Source of the DNA: Brachionus manjavacas
Taxonomy: Eukaryota; Rotifera; Eurotatoria; Ploima; Brachionidae
Length of the DNA stretch: 64,000 nucleotides
Assembly: GCA_019054805.1 (NCBI GenBank)
Contig: JAHQIY010000003.1
Location: 9,486,001-9,550,000 of the forward strand
Reading direction: 5' to 3'
Below the pieces are notes generated by a model. It was given only the letters and a program-made list of their open reading frames with translations. It searched no databases and was not told the DNA's origin. Shown here one piece after another: positions 11,290-24,266 of this stretch (positions within the stretch are counted from its first letter, which is position 1; each line of letters begins with the position of its first letter). The translations under genes were made by a program, and so were the position numbers.

Positions 11290-13965
11290 GTTAACTTTTT
11301 CATCTAATTCATCAAGTCTCACTTTCATATTCACATACTTAATAAGAAATTAAACCAAAAATACATAGATGAAATTCTTTTACAGGCAGCTTTTAAAGAA
11401 TTTAAGGAATCTTTTATTCCAGATTTTAAAAAAAAATATTTTTTGTGATCGTTGTGTCTAAGATTTTACGGTAATTTTGCTATACTTGATACCTAGTATC
11501 CAAAAATTAATTTTTTTGTCAGCGCAATTTTCAGGCGTTATTAGTTTATTAGCAGAGTAATAGTTTTTGGTTTTACTAAATTATTATAAAATTCTACCGT
11601 AAATCCCTGAGAAAATTTGTTTACATTTATTCCTGAAAGTCTTGAAAAAAAAAACATGACTTATAAGCTGGAATAAACGGCTTAAATGTTTTCAAAAAGG
11701 AAATAATTTAATTAACAATGATCATTTTCAATTTGGTAGATTAACAAAAACGAATACTTTTTAAAAATTAAATAATCCTCAATTTTGCATATTTAGACAT
11801 AAATTTAGTCTATATGGATACATGCTCAAAATTGGCAGTGTATAGTTTCATTGAAAAAAAATTCAAAAATTCAAAGGATTTTTATATTAAAACTAAATTT
11901 AAAAAAAATCATCCGAGGAAGGTTCAAAGCTCAAAAAATAAAATTTTAGCAAGTTAACTTTTAATCATAAAATTTCTAAAGTTATCTTTTAATTTATCAG
12001 AGCAAAATTTAAGAATTTTTTAAAACATTTTTTTTAATTTATATCAAAACATTCATGAATTCAACCTGAATTTTATTTTTGTCAAAATTCTTGTGCACAA
12101 AATTTTGGAAATTCCAAGCCAAATTTCTAGGAAGTGCTAGGTTACCCAAAAATTGGAACTCGAATTTTACTATGTGCATTCTTTAACACGGAAATACGGC
12201 ATTTATTTAAAGCTCTTGATTGTGCCTTTTAATCGATTGTCTTTAATCTACATTAGAAAAATTTAAGGATGTTGAATGAATGTCAAACGTGATTATTTAA
12301 AAAATATTTTTGACTTCTATTTAAGATAAATGATGTTTAATTTTAACTAAATATTTGTCTATCAATTTTGTTAAAAACCGGAATCTTACAAATGAACATT
12401 TATTATTTGTAAGAGAGAATTTTCTAACAAAACGGAAAGTGTTTAAGCAAACTTTCAAACATTTCTAAGTTCTTACCTAATAATCTGGTAGATTTTAAAA
12501 GCATCCATTAGATACAGCAAGCTTATTTCGATTGATTTCGATTAACTATATAATAAATCAATTTGATAAAATAAATGTATTTTAGACTGAGAAACAAAAA
12601 CAAGATGTAATTTTAAATGAAACTCAATCTAGCATCTAAAACAACATCTTAATAAGTCATTTTAAAGTAATATATAATAGCTTCAAATAACCATTATAGA
12701 TAAAGCTCGAATATAATTTAAAATAACAACAGTCTAATAAAAGCTATGAACTTTAAATACCATAATTAATAGCTCATCTGTTCACCTAGGCTTAGTAGAA
12801 CTAGAACAACTGGCTAAGAGACGAATTTATCCACCACGGGAATAATATTTTATCAGGGGAACACAATAATAAATCATTGGGCAAGCTAATAATTATTCTA
12901 AAGATTATCTTTGTTATTTGTGTTATTTTTGAATTATAATACTGAGTAATAAGTTTACTTTTGAAATTCAACCTTTTGAATTATCATCAATTTTCAAGCA
13001 AAATTTTTTTGATTTTTTGAAATAACATTTTCTAATGATCAATGGATAATTTTAATTCACGATTGATAAATTATTTTTCCAATTTTCAGAGAAAAACTAG
13101 ATAAAACCTTTTGAAACAAGTATGACCAACTGCACTTGATTTTTTGTTCCTATGAGTCATTAATCAATCATTTTTTTGTCAGCTTAAACAATTAATTAAT
13201 TTGACAATATCAAACTTTACTTGGTAGAGCTTAATGAATATTTTTTTCGCAGAAATTTCTACAAGACAGTTGAAAGATAAATATTTTAATTAAAAAAAGA
13301 AAATAAAACAATCAAACAGAAAGTAAATACATTAAATACTTGAAATTTTCAAACTGGGAGCTCGTAGAGTGTTAAGAGATAATTCTTTAACTATAAAGAA
13401 TTGTTTGAAAACTTAAATCTGATAATTCACCAAAATTATGTACTTGAATTCATCAATTTTTTCAATTAAATTTTCAAATTTTTCTTTTTCTTTCAAAAGA
13501 ATTAGTTTACCTCTGTGGAATTTTTGAAGATAAAATTAAATAAAACTTAAGCATTTTCTCAATTTACTTAAGATAACTACTCTCAAAAATAGACTTAAAG
13601 TATTTAGAACCTTGAGCTTAAGCTACACTTTTCCTCAAAAGCATCAAAATTTCTTCGTGCTGAAACTGGTTGCTCTTATTAGATAACAAAATCTTTTATC
13701 TAAATAAGAAATGTAAATTTACACAATTTCATTAAGATCGATTTGTTTATTTTATTTTGATCATATGTTTAAATTGGTGAATTCAATTTTTTTTTTTTTT
13801 TTAATCAGTTTGCAAGCTTTATACAAAAGTCAAAAAAAATTGTTTAAAATTCAAAAATTAATAAATTAATTTAAAAAAATTTCTTTCATTTACAGCTTTT
13901 TATTAAAGTCTAATTTAATAATGAAGTTTTTAATTTTAATTTATTTTAAATTCAAATCCCATTAT
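11290..13965. other. AT-rich intergenic DNA, nearly featureless
   Basis: Only one short segment (12783-12885) stands out by composition: it reads GLVELEQLAKRRIYPPRE-stop followed by GGGAACACAATAATAAATC, which may be an old LINE end. The rest shows nothing. Confidence 0.45.
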
Positions 13966-13969
13966 TTTT

Positions 13970-14085
13970 AGATTTTTGTTAAGAGCGTTTTGGTCGAAAC
14001 AGCAACACTAGAGCAGAGATTAAACGTCTACAAAGTTTTTTGTGTCACCCTTATTGAAACTAATCGCAGCAACAACAATGTAGAC
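13970..14085 (+). other. Exon-like segment, unassigned
   Basis: After an ATTATTTTTAG acceptor-like site, an open frame of about 38 codons (VKSVLVETATLEQRLNVYK...) ends at TAG/TAA near 14085. It is less AT-rich than its surroundings. It could be a UTR exon, a terminal exon or a relic. I do not recognise the peptide and cannot link it to other exons. Confidence 0.2.
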
Positions 14086-14456
14086 TAAACAGAATTTTAG
14101 TACGATTTGCATTTAGAGTAAAGACAATAACTTTTAATTAAAATATTGAAATTTATTTATTAATATCAATCAATCTTGCCTAGAAAATTCATTCTCTCTT
14201 TAGAAAAAAAAACAGCTTTCTATTCGAATTAAATTAAAATTATTATAAAAAAATTGAAGGAACATTTCTTCAATTATTTAATAAACTACAAATAGAGTCA
14301 TTAAAGACTTGAGGTAACTTTAATTTTATTTTTTTATTTTTATTTCTTGCATGTAATTAGCTTTTTTTTTTAGAATAAAAACTTAATTTTAATCAATTTT
14401 CAAATTTTAACTTTTTAATAAAGCGTTAATTAATTTTGTCTTATAGATAAAGTTAA

Positions 14457-14533
14457 AGCTTTGTAACTGCTGATAGAAAGCTCGTGAAAAGAGAGATTGA
14501 ACAAAAATTCATCAACATCAACTGTTTAAAAAA
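14457..14533 (+). other. Exon-like segment with acceptor and donor sites
   Basis: A segment preceded by TTGTCTTATAG and followed by GTAAGTTTG has balanced composition but stops in all useful frames. It could be a non-coding 5' exon of a downstream + strand gene. There is no direct evidence of transcription. Confidence 0.2.
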
Positions 14534-14539
14534 GTAAGT

Positions 14540-15980
14540 TTGCTATTTTGTGCTTATTTTTTCCCCGTAATCTCATTCAAATTGGATATGAACATAATTG
14601 GTAGGTTCGTGGTCTTTGAAGAAGTTTCCAAACGCTGGTTCTTAAAGCGTCAAAATTTTAGCTGGTTAAGATCAAGTTTGTTTTTGGTTTTCACAAATTT
14701 GAACAAAATATACTTGGATCTTAAACCGAGTCGATTTTTACAAAAACTCAAAAAGATTAGGTTGGATCAAAAATTAATTAGCAATGAGCCTTATTTGAAA
14801 AAAAGTAGGTTGTAGTTTATAAAGATAGGGATTAAATTTTTAAGAAAGCAAAAAGTTTAGCGAATCTTGATTTTAATCAGTCGACTGTATATGGAAATTC
14901 GATGATTGAACCTTGAGTTAATTTAGATACTAAGATATGCAAAAAAAGTTTTTTACACTTAAGATATAATTTTGGTAACTACGTAAGATTTTACTCCTTA
15001 GTAAAGCACCTGCAAATTCGTGTAAAAACTTAATATAAACATTTAAACATTACATTTTTTGTACAAAAATAAAAATTTCGCTCTAAAAATTATTTAAAAA
15101 TTTGTATTTGGTTTTGATTTAAACACCTAAAAGTAAAGCTATTTTGCGTACCTTTCAGGACATATTATTCACTTGTAGTGTTCAATGTAAATTAAGAACT
15201 TATTTTACTCAAAAAAGATCAAAAAGTTCTAAAAATAAAAATTCAAATTTTAAATTATATACGAAACAAGGAAAAAATTAATATCTAATTATCTAATATT
15301 AATTAAATCTAAAGGTAAACTCTGCAATATCGATAAATTAAATGCACATTGCAGAGTGCACACCATCTAAAAGATGCTATTTTAAGTGAAAAATTTTTTG
15401 CAGAATTTGGTAGAATTTAGCTTTAGATTTAAAAAAGTATGTTATATCCAAAAATGTATCCATGCATTAATATTGATCATAAACTTCAAAGGGCCTAATT
15501 ATTAAGTTCAATTTGAAATTTCCACTGATATTTAATTTTGTACAATGTGCTAATAATCGTATGATTAAATAGAGTGAAACTTTGTTGAATAGTTAGAGTG
15601 GTTAATTTTGACTTAGGCTCATTAAAATTTATCTTTAATCATTAGCTTTAATAATTAAAAAAAAAAAAAAAATTTTTTTTAAATAAAGCAATTTTAAATA
15701 ATTTATAATTTCAATAATTAATAATTTCTTTTTTGTTAAATTTTAACTGTTGTGTCCGTTTAAATGGGTTTTAGTCAAATGTAAGTAGAAGATGCAGTTG
15801 TATATAAATAGTTTTATTCAAATTAAATGAAGAAAGAAGTGGTGCAACATTCCTGTGAGCCACAAAATTAGAAAACTCTAAATAATGTAAATATTGTATA
15901 TAGAAAAATTGTAAATTATTTATGAAGTTAACTATTCAGTTCAAATACTTAATATAGCATAACTTTTTCCTTGATTTTTT
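14540..15980. other. AT-rich intergenic DNA
   Basis: A 91-codon ORF at 14540-14815 has no recognisable family and is probably chance. Near 15335-15420 a short stretch (TTGCAGAGTGCACACCATCT) resembles the middle of the inverted-repeat element at 22185-22630. Confidence 0.4.
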
Positions 15981-15984
15981 CCTT

Positions 15985-16040
15985 TATTTGAAGGAGCTTT
16001 AGCTCGGCACAGATAAACAAATAAATAATAAAAATACAGG
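15985..16040 (+). repeat. LINE 3' tail: hairpin plus A-rich repeat
   Basis: GAAGGAGCTTTAGCTCGGCA can fold (GAGC/GCTC) and is followed by AACAAATAAATAATAAAAAT. It nearly matches the tails of the LINE ends at about 5937 and 35693. No coding remnant is recognised upstream. Confidence 0.65.
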
Positions 16041-16499
16041 TAATATAATACAAATAAATTTAAAGAATCAGGTAATTTTTGAGTTATGATTCATTGATAA
16101 GCATAATAATAATGATAATAACAATGCAATGGTTGAGACTGCAAATAAGACATTAAGTTTTATTACTTAACAAGTGGTAGTCATTCAAGCTATCCATAAC
16201 GATGTTCATTGATTCTGCTGCTTTGAAAAAGATCTTGTAGATTTCAATATTTCTTTGGACCAGAATTTTAAAAAAGTTTATTTGTTTTTTTTTCAAAATA
16301 AAGTAAAAAAATGACATAACAAAGTCACTTTTAAGTCAAGATTAATATTGCAGGTTTCGGCCGCAGCATTAACATGAAATTGAATTTTAATAGTTCCATG
16401 CAGTGATGATCCCGGTCACATGAATTTTAGACCGTGAGGAAGGGCAAAATGATTAAATTGAGGATCGACTTTAAAATAAAATTTGGTCAATTTGTTTTC

Positions 16500-16565
16500 T
16501 GTATCGAGCTGGGGCTCATTCAGAATAAATTAAAAAATAAAATAAAATCAAAATAAAGTAAATAA
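16500..16565 (+). repeat. Related hairpin-plus-A-rich retroelement tail
   Basis: The hairpin GAGCTGGGGCTC is followed by ATTCAGAATAAATTAAAAAA and further AATAAA-type units. The upstream 16360-16500 stretch (TTTCGGCCGCAGC..., CCCGGTCACATG...) is less AT-rich than average and may be the body of the same element. Confidence 0.4.
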
Positions 16566-19500
16566 GCTAAAAAAATGATAGTAAAGAAGATATATATTAA
16601 AGTCAATGACTTGACTTGTGGCTTAAATTGTTGTCAAATGAATCAAATCTTACGAAACAAAGTATCAAAAACTTAGTTGTTAAATAATTCTAATGTCAAT
16701 AATTAATTAAGCATATAAATGTTTTTATTTATTTTTAAAAAATTAATTAAGAATCTAGTGTCAAATTTTTTAATGTTAAAAGCAAAGTAATGTCGTTTTT
16801 TATTTCAATAGTTTATACATGATAAATAGTAAGGGAAAAGTATTGAGTAAAAAATTGTAAAACTTATGGATATTTAATGGTTTAATTTATGGTCATCGTT
16901 TTCAATTTTAACAAGGATCAATACTTCTTTTATTTAAAAAATTTTTGTAACATATGGAAGTGGTTATTCTGTTTTTTTTTTATCACCTAAGTTGTGACTG
17001 AGATATAAATTAAAATATAAATAACATTTAATTTAAAAAGCTTTAATTTTTAAGTAAATAGTTAATTAAGCCTTTTATATAAAAAATATCACAAGTTAAA
17101 TCCATTTTTTTTATTATACAAATAGTTTTACAGTAGAAAATTATTTTAAAAAAAAGTTAAATTTTCTTCAAAATTGAATTTTTCGTAAATTAAATAGAAA
17201 TAATTCTCATTTAAATCTATTTTTTTTAATATTTATGATTTTACATTAATTCTTATTCAATTCCCCATTATTAGATTAAGGTGCTCTACCTCTCTTTTTT
17301 TCTTGATCAAATTCTCGATTATTTTCGTCAAATTGAAGATTCAAAAGCTTGCAAAGTGAGATAAAATGTTTGTAAATACCGTTTTCCAAAAAATATTACC
17401 ATGTTCAAAATTTTGGATTTACACTCGCCGAATACTTAATTTGACAATTACGGATGTGATTAGCCTTTGGCTAGTATGAACAAAATCATTTAAAGTCAAT
17501 TTTATTTTTATTTAATAATAGTAAGGGGAAGACCCCGGGCAGTTTGGAATGGTAATTAACCTCTCTTTCGGCCGCGTGTTAAGTAGTTTTGATAATTAAA
17601 AAAAAAGTGAACAAAATTTTGAAATTGTTACAAGACAAACAGGTTAAAATTATGATTTTTTTTATTATTTTTATTTAGAAGATGATTGACTCTATCGAGT
17701 TTCAGAACTAAACTCTCTTGAGCATTTAAAATATTTTACCTTATAAATCAGTTTGATTGTTCGATTAAAGTCTTCAGTATTATTGCTGGCTGTTGAAAAA
17801 CAATATTGTTTATTTTAAATTTAAATTTATTTGAAGTTAAAATAAAATAATTAAAAAAAAAATTTGTTTGCATATAATTATTACCTTTGTATTTATTTTG
17901 TTATTGTTAACTAAAAATAACTCTATCTTTAGTATTTTTGTTTCTTAAATAAAATAAATTATACGCGATTAAACAACATAAATCTCTTTTAAATATTATT
18001 TTCTAAATTTAAGAATTAACAATGATTTCCTTAAGTAAAAAATTACAATTAATTCTTTTTTAAATTTTTAAAAAGAATTTCGTCAATTTCATTTTGACAT
18101 TAAACTCACTTGCATCAATTTTTTGGTATTAAAATATTTTGACATTAATTAACAGTAAATCTTTTTGGCCACAATTTATGCCAAATTTACAGAAAATTTT
18201 TTACAGACTAAGAAAATGCTTCTGGAATTTTAATCATAAATTCAATTTGTAGGATCTAAAATGCGTGATAACTTTTTCATTTGAATAATTTTAAGTTTAT
18301 AGACAAGAATACATCTTTTATAAAATCCACTTAATTGAATCAATTATTTATTATAAAATCGTAAAGCTTATTCATTTATAAGCCCTTTTCTAAGTACGAA
18401 TTTAATACATTATAGTAGCAAGAGAGTAACAAATTTTTTTGCTCCTTAAATTAATTTTATTCCATAATGACCAAAATTTTGCATTTATTCAATTTGTAAA
18501 AGGATTTTAAGAAAAAACTGAAATCCTCTGTATTCTAAATGCTAGAAAATCACTTTTTTGAAACATCATGCATTTTTTCGTTTCAACAAGTTCATCAAAA
18601 CTTTAAATTGCTACATATTTCTTTAAAGTCAGAATTTTGACAGCTAATACTTTTCATCAATTAAAGTTTAGTAAAAAGCTTTATCGCATTATTTTTAAAA
18701 ATAATTAATGATCATGATGATTTGTACGGACGAACGTGAACATTAAATACAAATTCTAAAAAATTTATTCCCTAAAAAAAAATTTAATTTTGCTTTGTAC
18801 AAAAAATTAAAATTATTTGAGACAATCTTGTACAGACTAACAGGATCTAGATATAATGATTTTAATCTAAGATTATATTTTGTATACATTTACGATCTCA
18901 TTTGCTTTTTTACAGATCAGATTCTCAAAAGATATCCTCGAGTTGTAAGGACTAGTTGACCATTTAAAAGAAATTAAAATAATAATCAATTCAATGAAGA
19001 ATAAATAAGGAATGTTATGGTAAAAATACTATTTTTTTTTGATTAAAAATTTCGTCATAAATATTACAATTTATGAAAATTTTGAAGTTTGCATTTTTTA
19101 GTTTTTCCATTTTATTTAAATTCAATTTTTAAAAATGATTTAAACTAGGATGACTTAATTTAATGAATTTGAATTTAGATAAAACTCAAAATAATAATTA
19201 TTTTGAACATATTTACGCTTATTTGTTTAATTTGAGAATGATTCCGTATAAACGAAAGGAAAAATTTAGAATCTGGTAATGAATTTGTTCATCATAAGGT
19301 GGTAAATTTATTTTAATAAGTTAAAAAAAAGTTGAAAAAAATTGTTAGCGTATTGTTTCTATTTTTATATTATTTTCAATTTCTTTGAAAAATATTCTCT
19401 ACAAGCCAAAGAAAAATCAAAAGTTTGAAAAATTAAACTTCCACCTTAGTTTCACTAACTTGATAAGATTTACTCGGCATAGTAAAATTTTTGATCAAAT

Positions 19501-20109
19501 TTTATTTTTAAAATTTTTCAACTTTTTAAAAAGATTTGAAATTTAATTGCGCATTTAAAATATTGTTTGATCAAAACAATTTACTTTGCCGATTGACTCT
19601 AGGTCATTAAAAATATATGTTTAAGGCCATATTCTTGTTGAATACATAAAAACTTTATAGTTAAAATGTACAGAATGAAAACATATATAAAATATTGTTT
19701 AATTTATTTTAGTAATTTGCTGAAACAAAACGAAAATCTTGAGAAAAATTAAAATTATTTTTATTTATTTACTGGAATCAATAACTGGAACAAATTAATA
19801 CAAAACAAGTATTCTTATTTTTGCTACTAGAGCTGCTTCCATTGTATGTCTAGTGTAACAAAAAACTTGGATATTCTACAACCACATCGATTTGTAATTG
19901 ATTGACCAGGAAAACCGCATTTCATCATGTCTTTTACTTCCAATAATTGATATTTAAGTTATCCTGCCTCACACTTAAACCTGTCTAGTTTTATTTTAAG
20001 CTCAACTAAACAATCGTTTACCAACTCAATACTCTTTCTGGAAAACAGAGTATTAAGCAATCTAGCTTCCCAAGCTAATTTAAATAGCGGCTTATCAGAA
20101 TTTCTTTTA
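16566..20109. other. AT-rich intergenic DNA, nothing recognised
   Basis: Stops fill all frames. A short GC-richer patch near 17520-17580 (GGGGAAGACCCCGGGCAG) is unexplained. No gene is supported. Confidence 0.5.
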
Positions 20110-20420
20110 AGTCACAAGTCTTTAGTCAAATCAAGTCAAGTCAATGACTTAGAATTTTTTTTTTAATGAAATAAATTGGTCAGAGTTATCTGCATTTATC
20201 CTTAAGGTTCAGCCTTCAGACAAAAAAATATTTCGTTGAATAATGCACGTTTATAAATAGGTGATACGTTTCTTTAAGAAATAGAATTTGATTTTTTAAC
20301 ATTTTATGATTTTTGTGTTTGTTAATTATAAAAAAAATTTAAGTCAAGTCATAACTTTGACTTAAATTTTTGTGACTTAGACTTAAAACTGTTACTTATA
20401 AACAAGTCTGCGGCTTATGC
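20110..20420. repeat. Possible degenerate MITE with AAGTCA-rich ends
   Basis: The left part contains AAGTCACAAGTCTTTAGTCA and CAAGTCAAGTCAATGACTT. The right part contains AAGTCAAGTCATAACTTTGA and TTTTTGTGACTTAGACTTAA, partly the inverted complement. This resembles the ends of the hAT-like MITE at 41493-41723 (AAAAGTCACAAGTCAAGTCC). Exact ends and target duplication are not resolvable. Confidence 0.35.
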
Positions 20421-22184
20421 TAGCCAATGTCAAGTATTAGACAAAACAGATACGGAGCCTCAGTGAGACCTTTAACAAAATTTACAGTATTGATTTTACA
20501 TGATGGATGACAGTGATTTTACGTTAATTACTGAAGAATTACGAAAATTTACTTCTTTTTTAGTAAATTCCATAAGGGCCAAAAAATGTCTCTATTTAGC
20601 GCTTTACTTCGAATTTTGTAGATTTTATCATTTTTCAGCTCTTTTCTATTAAACATAACTACATATATTCACACTTTTTTACAGTATAAAAACGTGACAA
20701 AAAAATTTAAATTTTATTAGTTTTTAAATTGTCCAAGGTAATGGCAGCTGTCGGCTTAGAATCATTTACTTGATTTTTTTTTAAATATAATTTAAGAGAG
20801 TTATCTCCCCAGGCTTATCCGAGCGGCAAAAAAACCCTCTTTTCAGCCCGCTTGCTCAAAATTATTGATTAGATTTGCCTTTATACAATTAGTCTTTAAT
20901 TTTGGAGGCTATCTGTTTGACAAATTTATAAATAAAAAAAATATATCACAAAAAATTCCAAAAAAGCACAGGTTGGAGAAAAATGACGGTATTTGAATAT
21001 TTTTCATTCGAAAAAATATATATTTTTCACATAAAAAATTCATTTTTCCGAAATAATTTGTTGCTAGACCATGACCAAAACGAAAAAATTAAACAAATGC
21101 GGACATGGTCTCATTTAAGTTAGACTAGTTTATAAAATAGTAGCAAATATTAGCATATATTTAAAAATTATCTAAAATCTTAAAAGCCGGGATGTAATTT
21201 TTAAAATTTATTTGATTATTTTAAATGCGGTATAAGTACTTTTTGTGAAATGATTATAAATTTTTTAGGCTAAAGGAAATGTTTTTTAATGCGTAATATT
21301 AATATTATCCATGCTTAATATAATTTATCCCTTTATCACATCAAGTAAGAAGTGTAATTAGCGCTTTTCTTAATAAAAGATTTAGAAAATATTTTTTATA
21401 GCATGTAGGCTTATTAAAAAGGTGCAAAGAAGTTATGTTTTTTAGAGTTTAGATAGAGTCAAGATTAACTTTCACTTCAATAATAATAACAATAGAAATG
21501 GAAATCTTTTCTACATTCGATGTGTCCAGTTCTTGAAATTATTTATCTTCTTTAGTTGTTTATCTAGTTTTTTTTACACTTCATACATTTCACTTTTAAA
21601 GCTAATCAACATTAACACTTGTTTTATTTTAATTTAAAATCTTTTACAAATTAAAAAAAATACTATGTATAAAATAATTTAAAAAAGTAAAATGTTGAAA
21701 TATTGAAGTTAAATTTTTTGAATATTTTTTACAATATCTGTATATATCAAATTAATGTTATTGAATATTGAATGTTTGAATGTTGCAATCCTTAACATCG
21801 ATCTCTTGATCACAAAACCATTCATCAGTCTTGTATAAAAAAAATCTAATTTTTTTTTTACCATTTGCTGCTTTTGATGCTGGTTCAATCAGGTTCTCAC
21901 TATTCCTTAAATTATATTTCAAATTTCTTGAGTCATTTTTCTTTAATTTTAGTTTTAAATTATCAGGTAAATTGTGAAAAAAACAATTTTAAAAGCAAAA
22001 AACAAAAATTTATTTCCAGTATTCCAGTATTTATTTAATTTTTGTCATCTTGAGGGAACAATTGCTCAATAAAAAAAAAATCGCTTTTGCCATCTTATGT
22101 AAACAAAAAAATTTTTGTTTCATTGAAGTTTTATTTAAAAATTAAAAAAAATCTAAAAGATGATTTGTAAATTCGTATCACAAT
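20421..22184. other. AT-rich intergenic DNA, nothing recognised
   Basis: No coding signal. A short GC-richer patch near 20808-20855 (CTCCCCAGGCTTATCCGAGC) is unexplained. Confidence 0.5.
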
Positions 22185-22630
22185 GTTTTTGAAATTCTGA
22201 AGTTTGATTTAATATTTTCAAATATCTGGTTTTGTGAAATTCAGTACAAAGAGAAAAAAAGAACAGAAAAAATGTAAAAAAATTGAATAACTTTTTTTCT
22301 AAAGCTTTAAACTTAGTTCTGTAAATGCAACATAGTGCAATTTTCAAAGTTGCATCAAATATCAAAACCTGCTAAATTTGCAGAGTTGTGCAGAAATTAA
22401 ATTTCAATATAATCGAGCGTGGTGCATTTTGCAGAGATTCTACACACCATTAGTAGACTTTTACAGTTGATGCAACTTTGAATGTTGCACCATGCTGCAT
22501 TTACACAATTTATTTTAAACTTTAAGATAAAAAGTTATTAAATTTTGTAATACTTTGTTCTGTTCTTTTGTACTGAACTTCAAAAAACCAAATATCTTCA
22601 TCTATAATTAATTCAAACTGAAAAAACCTA
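22185..22630. mobile_element. Long inverted-repeat (foldback/MITE-like) element
   Basis: The two halves are imperfect inverted copies. Left arm (about 22190-22360) includes ATATCTGGTTTTGTGAAATT, CAGTACAAA, GTAAATGCAACATAGTGCAA and CAAAGTTGCATCAA. The right arm (about 22460-22625), read on the - strand, includes ATATTTGGTTTTTTGAAGTT, CAGTACAAA, GTAAATGCAGCATGGTGCAA and CAAAGTTGCATCAA. The central loop contains TTTGCAGAG twice. A second copy lies at 35050-35308. No transposase is encoded. A short - strand ORF inside (22153-22365) is a by-product of the arm. Confidence 0.75.
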
Positions 22631-22639
22631 AAATTCCAG

Positions 22640-24115
22640 GCGACCTAATAGCCTATTCATTTAAATTAATTTTAGTTTTAGAGATTTGCTTGAATTTGAA
22701 TTTTTAGCTCTTTGCAAAATAAAAAATTTTTTAAAGATTTTATTAGAGAAATTTTTTTTCTAAAAGTAATGACCAAAATTGAAAAATAATTTATCGTTAT
22801 GCTAGATAAGTGAGCTTTTAAATCAATAAAACCAAACATTAAAAAATTACAGTGCTGAAAACCTTTTTTGACTTCAACACCAAAGTTATAAAAATGCTCA
22901 AAGAATTTATAGAAAATAGATAGAACTCATACGATTCAAATATTTCTATAATGTTTTTTTGTTATTTGAAAAAAAACTACATAGCTAAAGATCAAGCTAG
23001 TAGATAAAAACAATAGGAATTTAAATTTTTTTACCCCCTTAATTTGATTACTTTATTTTGAATTCATTATTAGCGGTCTTTTTTGTAAGTCTACATTTTA
23101 ATTTTCAATAGTTTTGTTGTAGAGCTATTTTTTAAAATTAATTGACATAATAGTTTATGGGCCAGGTTGTGAAATTCTCGATTAAGTATTTTTTGAACAA
23201 AATTTAATGAAACGGTAAGTGGCTGAGTAGAATAAACTATCAATTTAGAACTTAAATTGTTTTTTAAAAACTCGACAAAAGAGTCGAAGATTTTAGAATT
23301 TTTGAAATTCAAAAAAATCCGATCTTGTTTTTTAATATTTAGGGTTTGAAATCTTCGGGAAGCTGCAGTCGAACGGTAAAGAGTAACAATATTAATCAAT
23401 GCTTAGAAAGATAAAGTTTACAAAAGAAAAAGCTGTTTACTGGTTATAATCAATTAAAGATTAATAAATAATCTAATTTGGCTGCGTAAATTCGAAGACT
23501 AAATGCTCGAATCTTGGCAACTAAGAATAGAAACTAAAGCTGGAATGAACAAAATTATTATTTTTTCTTTAGAAATCATTTACTTTATCATGTTGATGAT
23601 CTTAATGAAACAGAATGAATATCTTCTATTTAGTTTTAGCCTTTTTGTTTCAATTAGAATTAGCAAAGAACATTACATAATTTGTTTATTTTTTGTAGCA
23701 AATTATTTTTTGATAAAAATAGCGAATCTTCAAAATATCAGTTGAATCTTTGAAAGACATCCTCTGTTTAGAGATAAGAGCAGTTCTTAAAATAGTTGTT
23801 TACTCTCGTTAGCTGTTTACTTCAGAAATAGCTGAGCTAATAATCCGATGGTTCAAATTATCAACTTCCAAGTTCATGCTTTTGTTTTTTCAAAAAGATA
23901 AAATCTTGTTCAACTTTACAGAAAAATTGTATCTGTTCACTGTAAATGTGCTGGCTCGATAGAATTCCAAAGTCAGCAAACTAGATAAATTTTAGGAATG
24001 TTCAGCAGCATTTCTTCAACCAAATCATCAACAAAAAAATAAAATTACTGTTGTAAATACAAGCTTTTATTTAAATTTTTTATCATAAAATAAATGTTAA
24101 ATAGCAAGGTGTGTT
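22640..24115. other. AT-rich DNA with unsupported ORFs
   Basis: Open frames at 23091-23399 (-, 102 codons) and 23503-23745 (+, 80 codons) show no recognisable domain. The second is hydrophobic, as expected from T-rich DNA. I do not accept either as a gene. Confidence 0.4.
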
Positions 24116-24119
24116 TAAT

Positions 24120-24266
24120 TCATTTAGATCTTAATCCCACCAGAGGTTCGATTGTCTGAACAATTAAAAATATTTTTTTTTTTATTAAATTGGCTTCTTG
24201 ACCCATTTTAGAGATTTCGGCGATCATGTTACCGAACAAAATTGCCTGCGACACCTCCGAGGCCAT
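24120..24266 (-). CDS. Small unassigned ORF, 48 aa
   Basis: The frame MASEVSQAILFGNMIAEISK continues through Lys codons in an 11-A run and ends ...EPLVGLRSK-stop. The first 25 codons use GCC, TCG, GAG, GTG and CAG, unlike the surrounding DNA, which suggests past or present coding. It is not a family I recognise. It could be a first exon, a micropeptide gene or a fragment of a decayed element. The poly-A run would be a frameshift-prone spot. Confidence 0.25.
   Translation of the reverse strand: MASEVSQAILFGNMIAEISKMGQEANLIKKKIFLIVQTIEPLVGLRSK

Noticed and set aside
12783-12885. Possible short exon or LINE end reading LVELEQLAKRRIYPPRE
   Set aside because: Too short to assign; the AATAATAAATC following it hints at a retroelement end, but no hairpin or clear motif is present.
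14540-14815. 91-codon ORF on the + strand
   Set aside because: No family recognised; no splice context beyond the GTAAGT that starts just before it, so it more likely lies in an intron.
17520-17585. GC-richer patch with CCCCGGG and CGGCCGCG
   Set aside because: No paired copy, ORF or element end could be found nearby.
22153-22365. 70-codon - strand ORF
   Set aside because: It coincides with one arm of the inverted-repeat element.
23091-23745. ORFs of 102 (-) and 80 (+) codons
   Set aside because: Composition is that of AT-rich chance coding and no domain or neighbour supports them.
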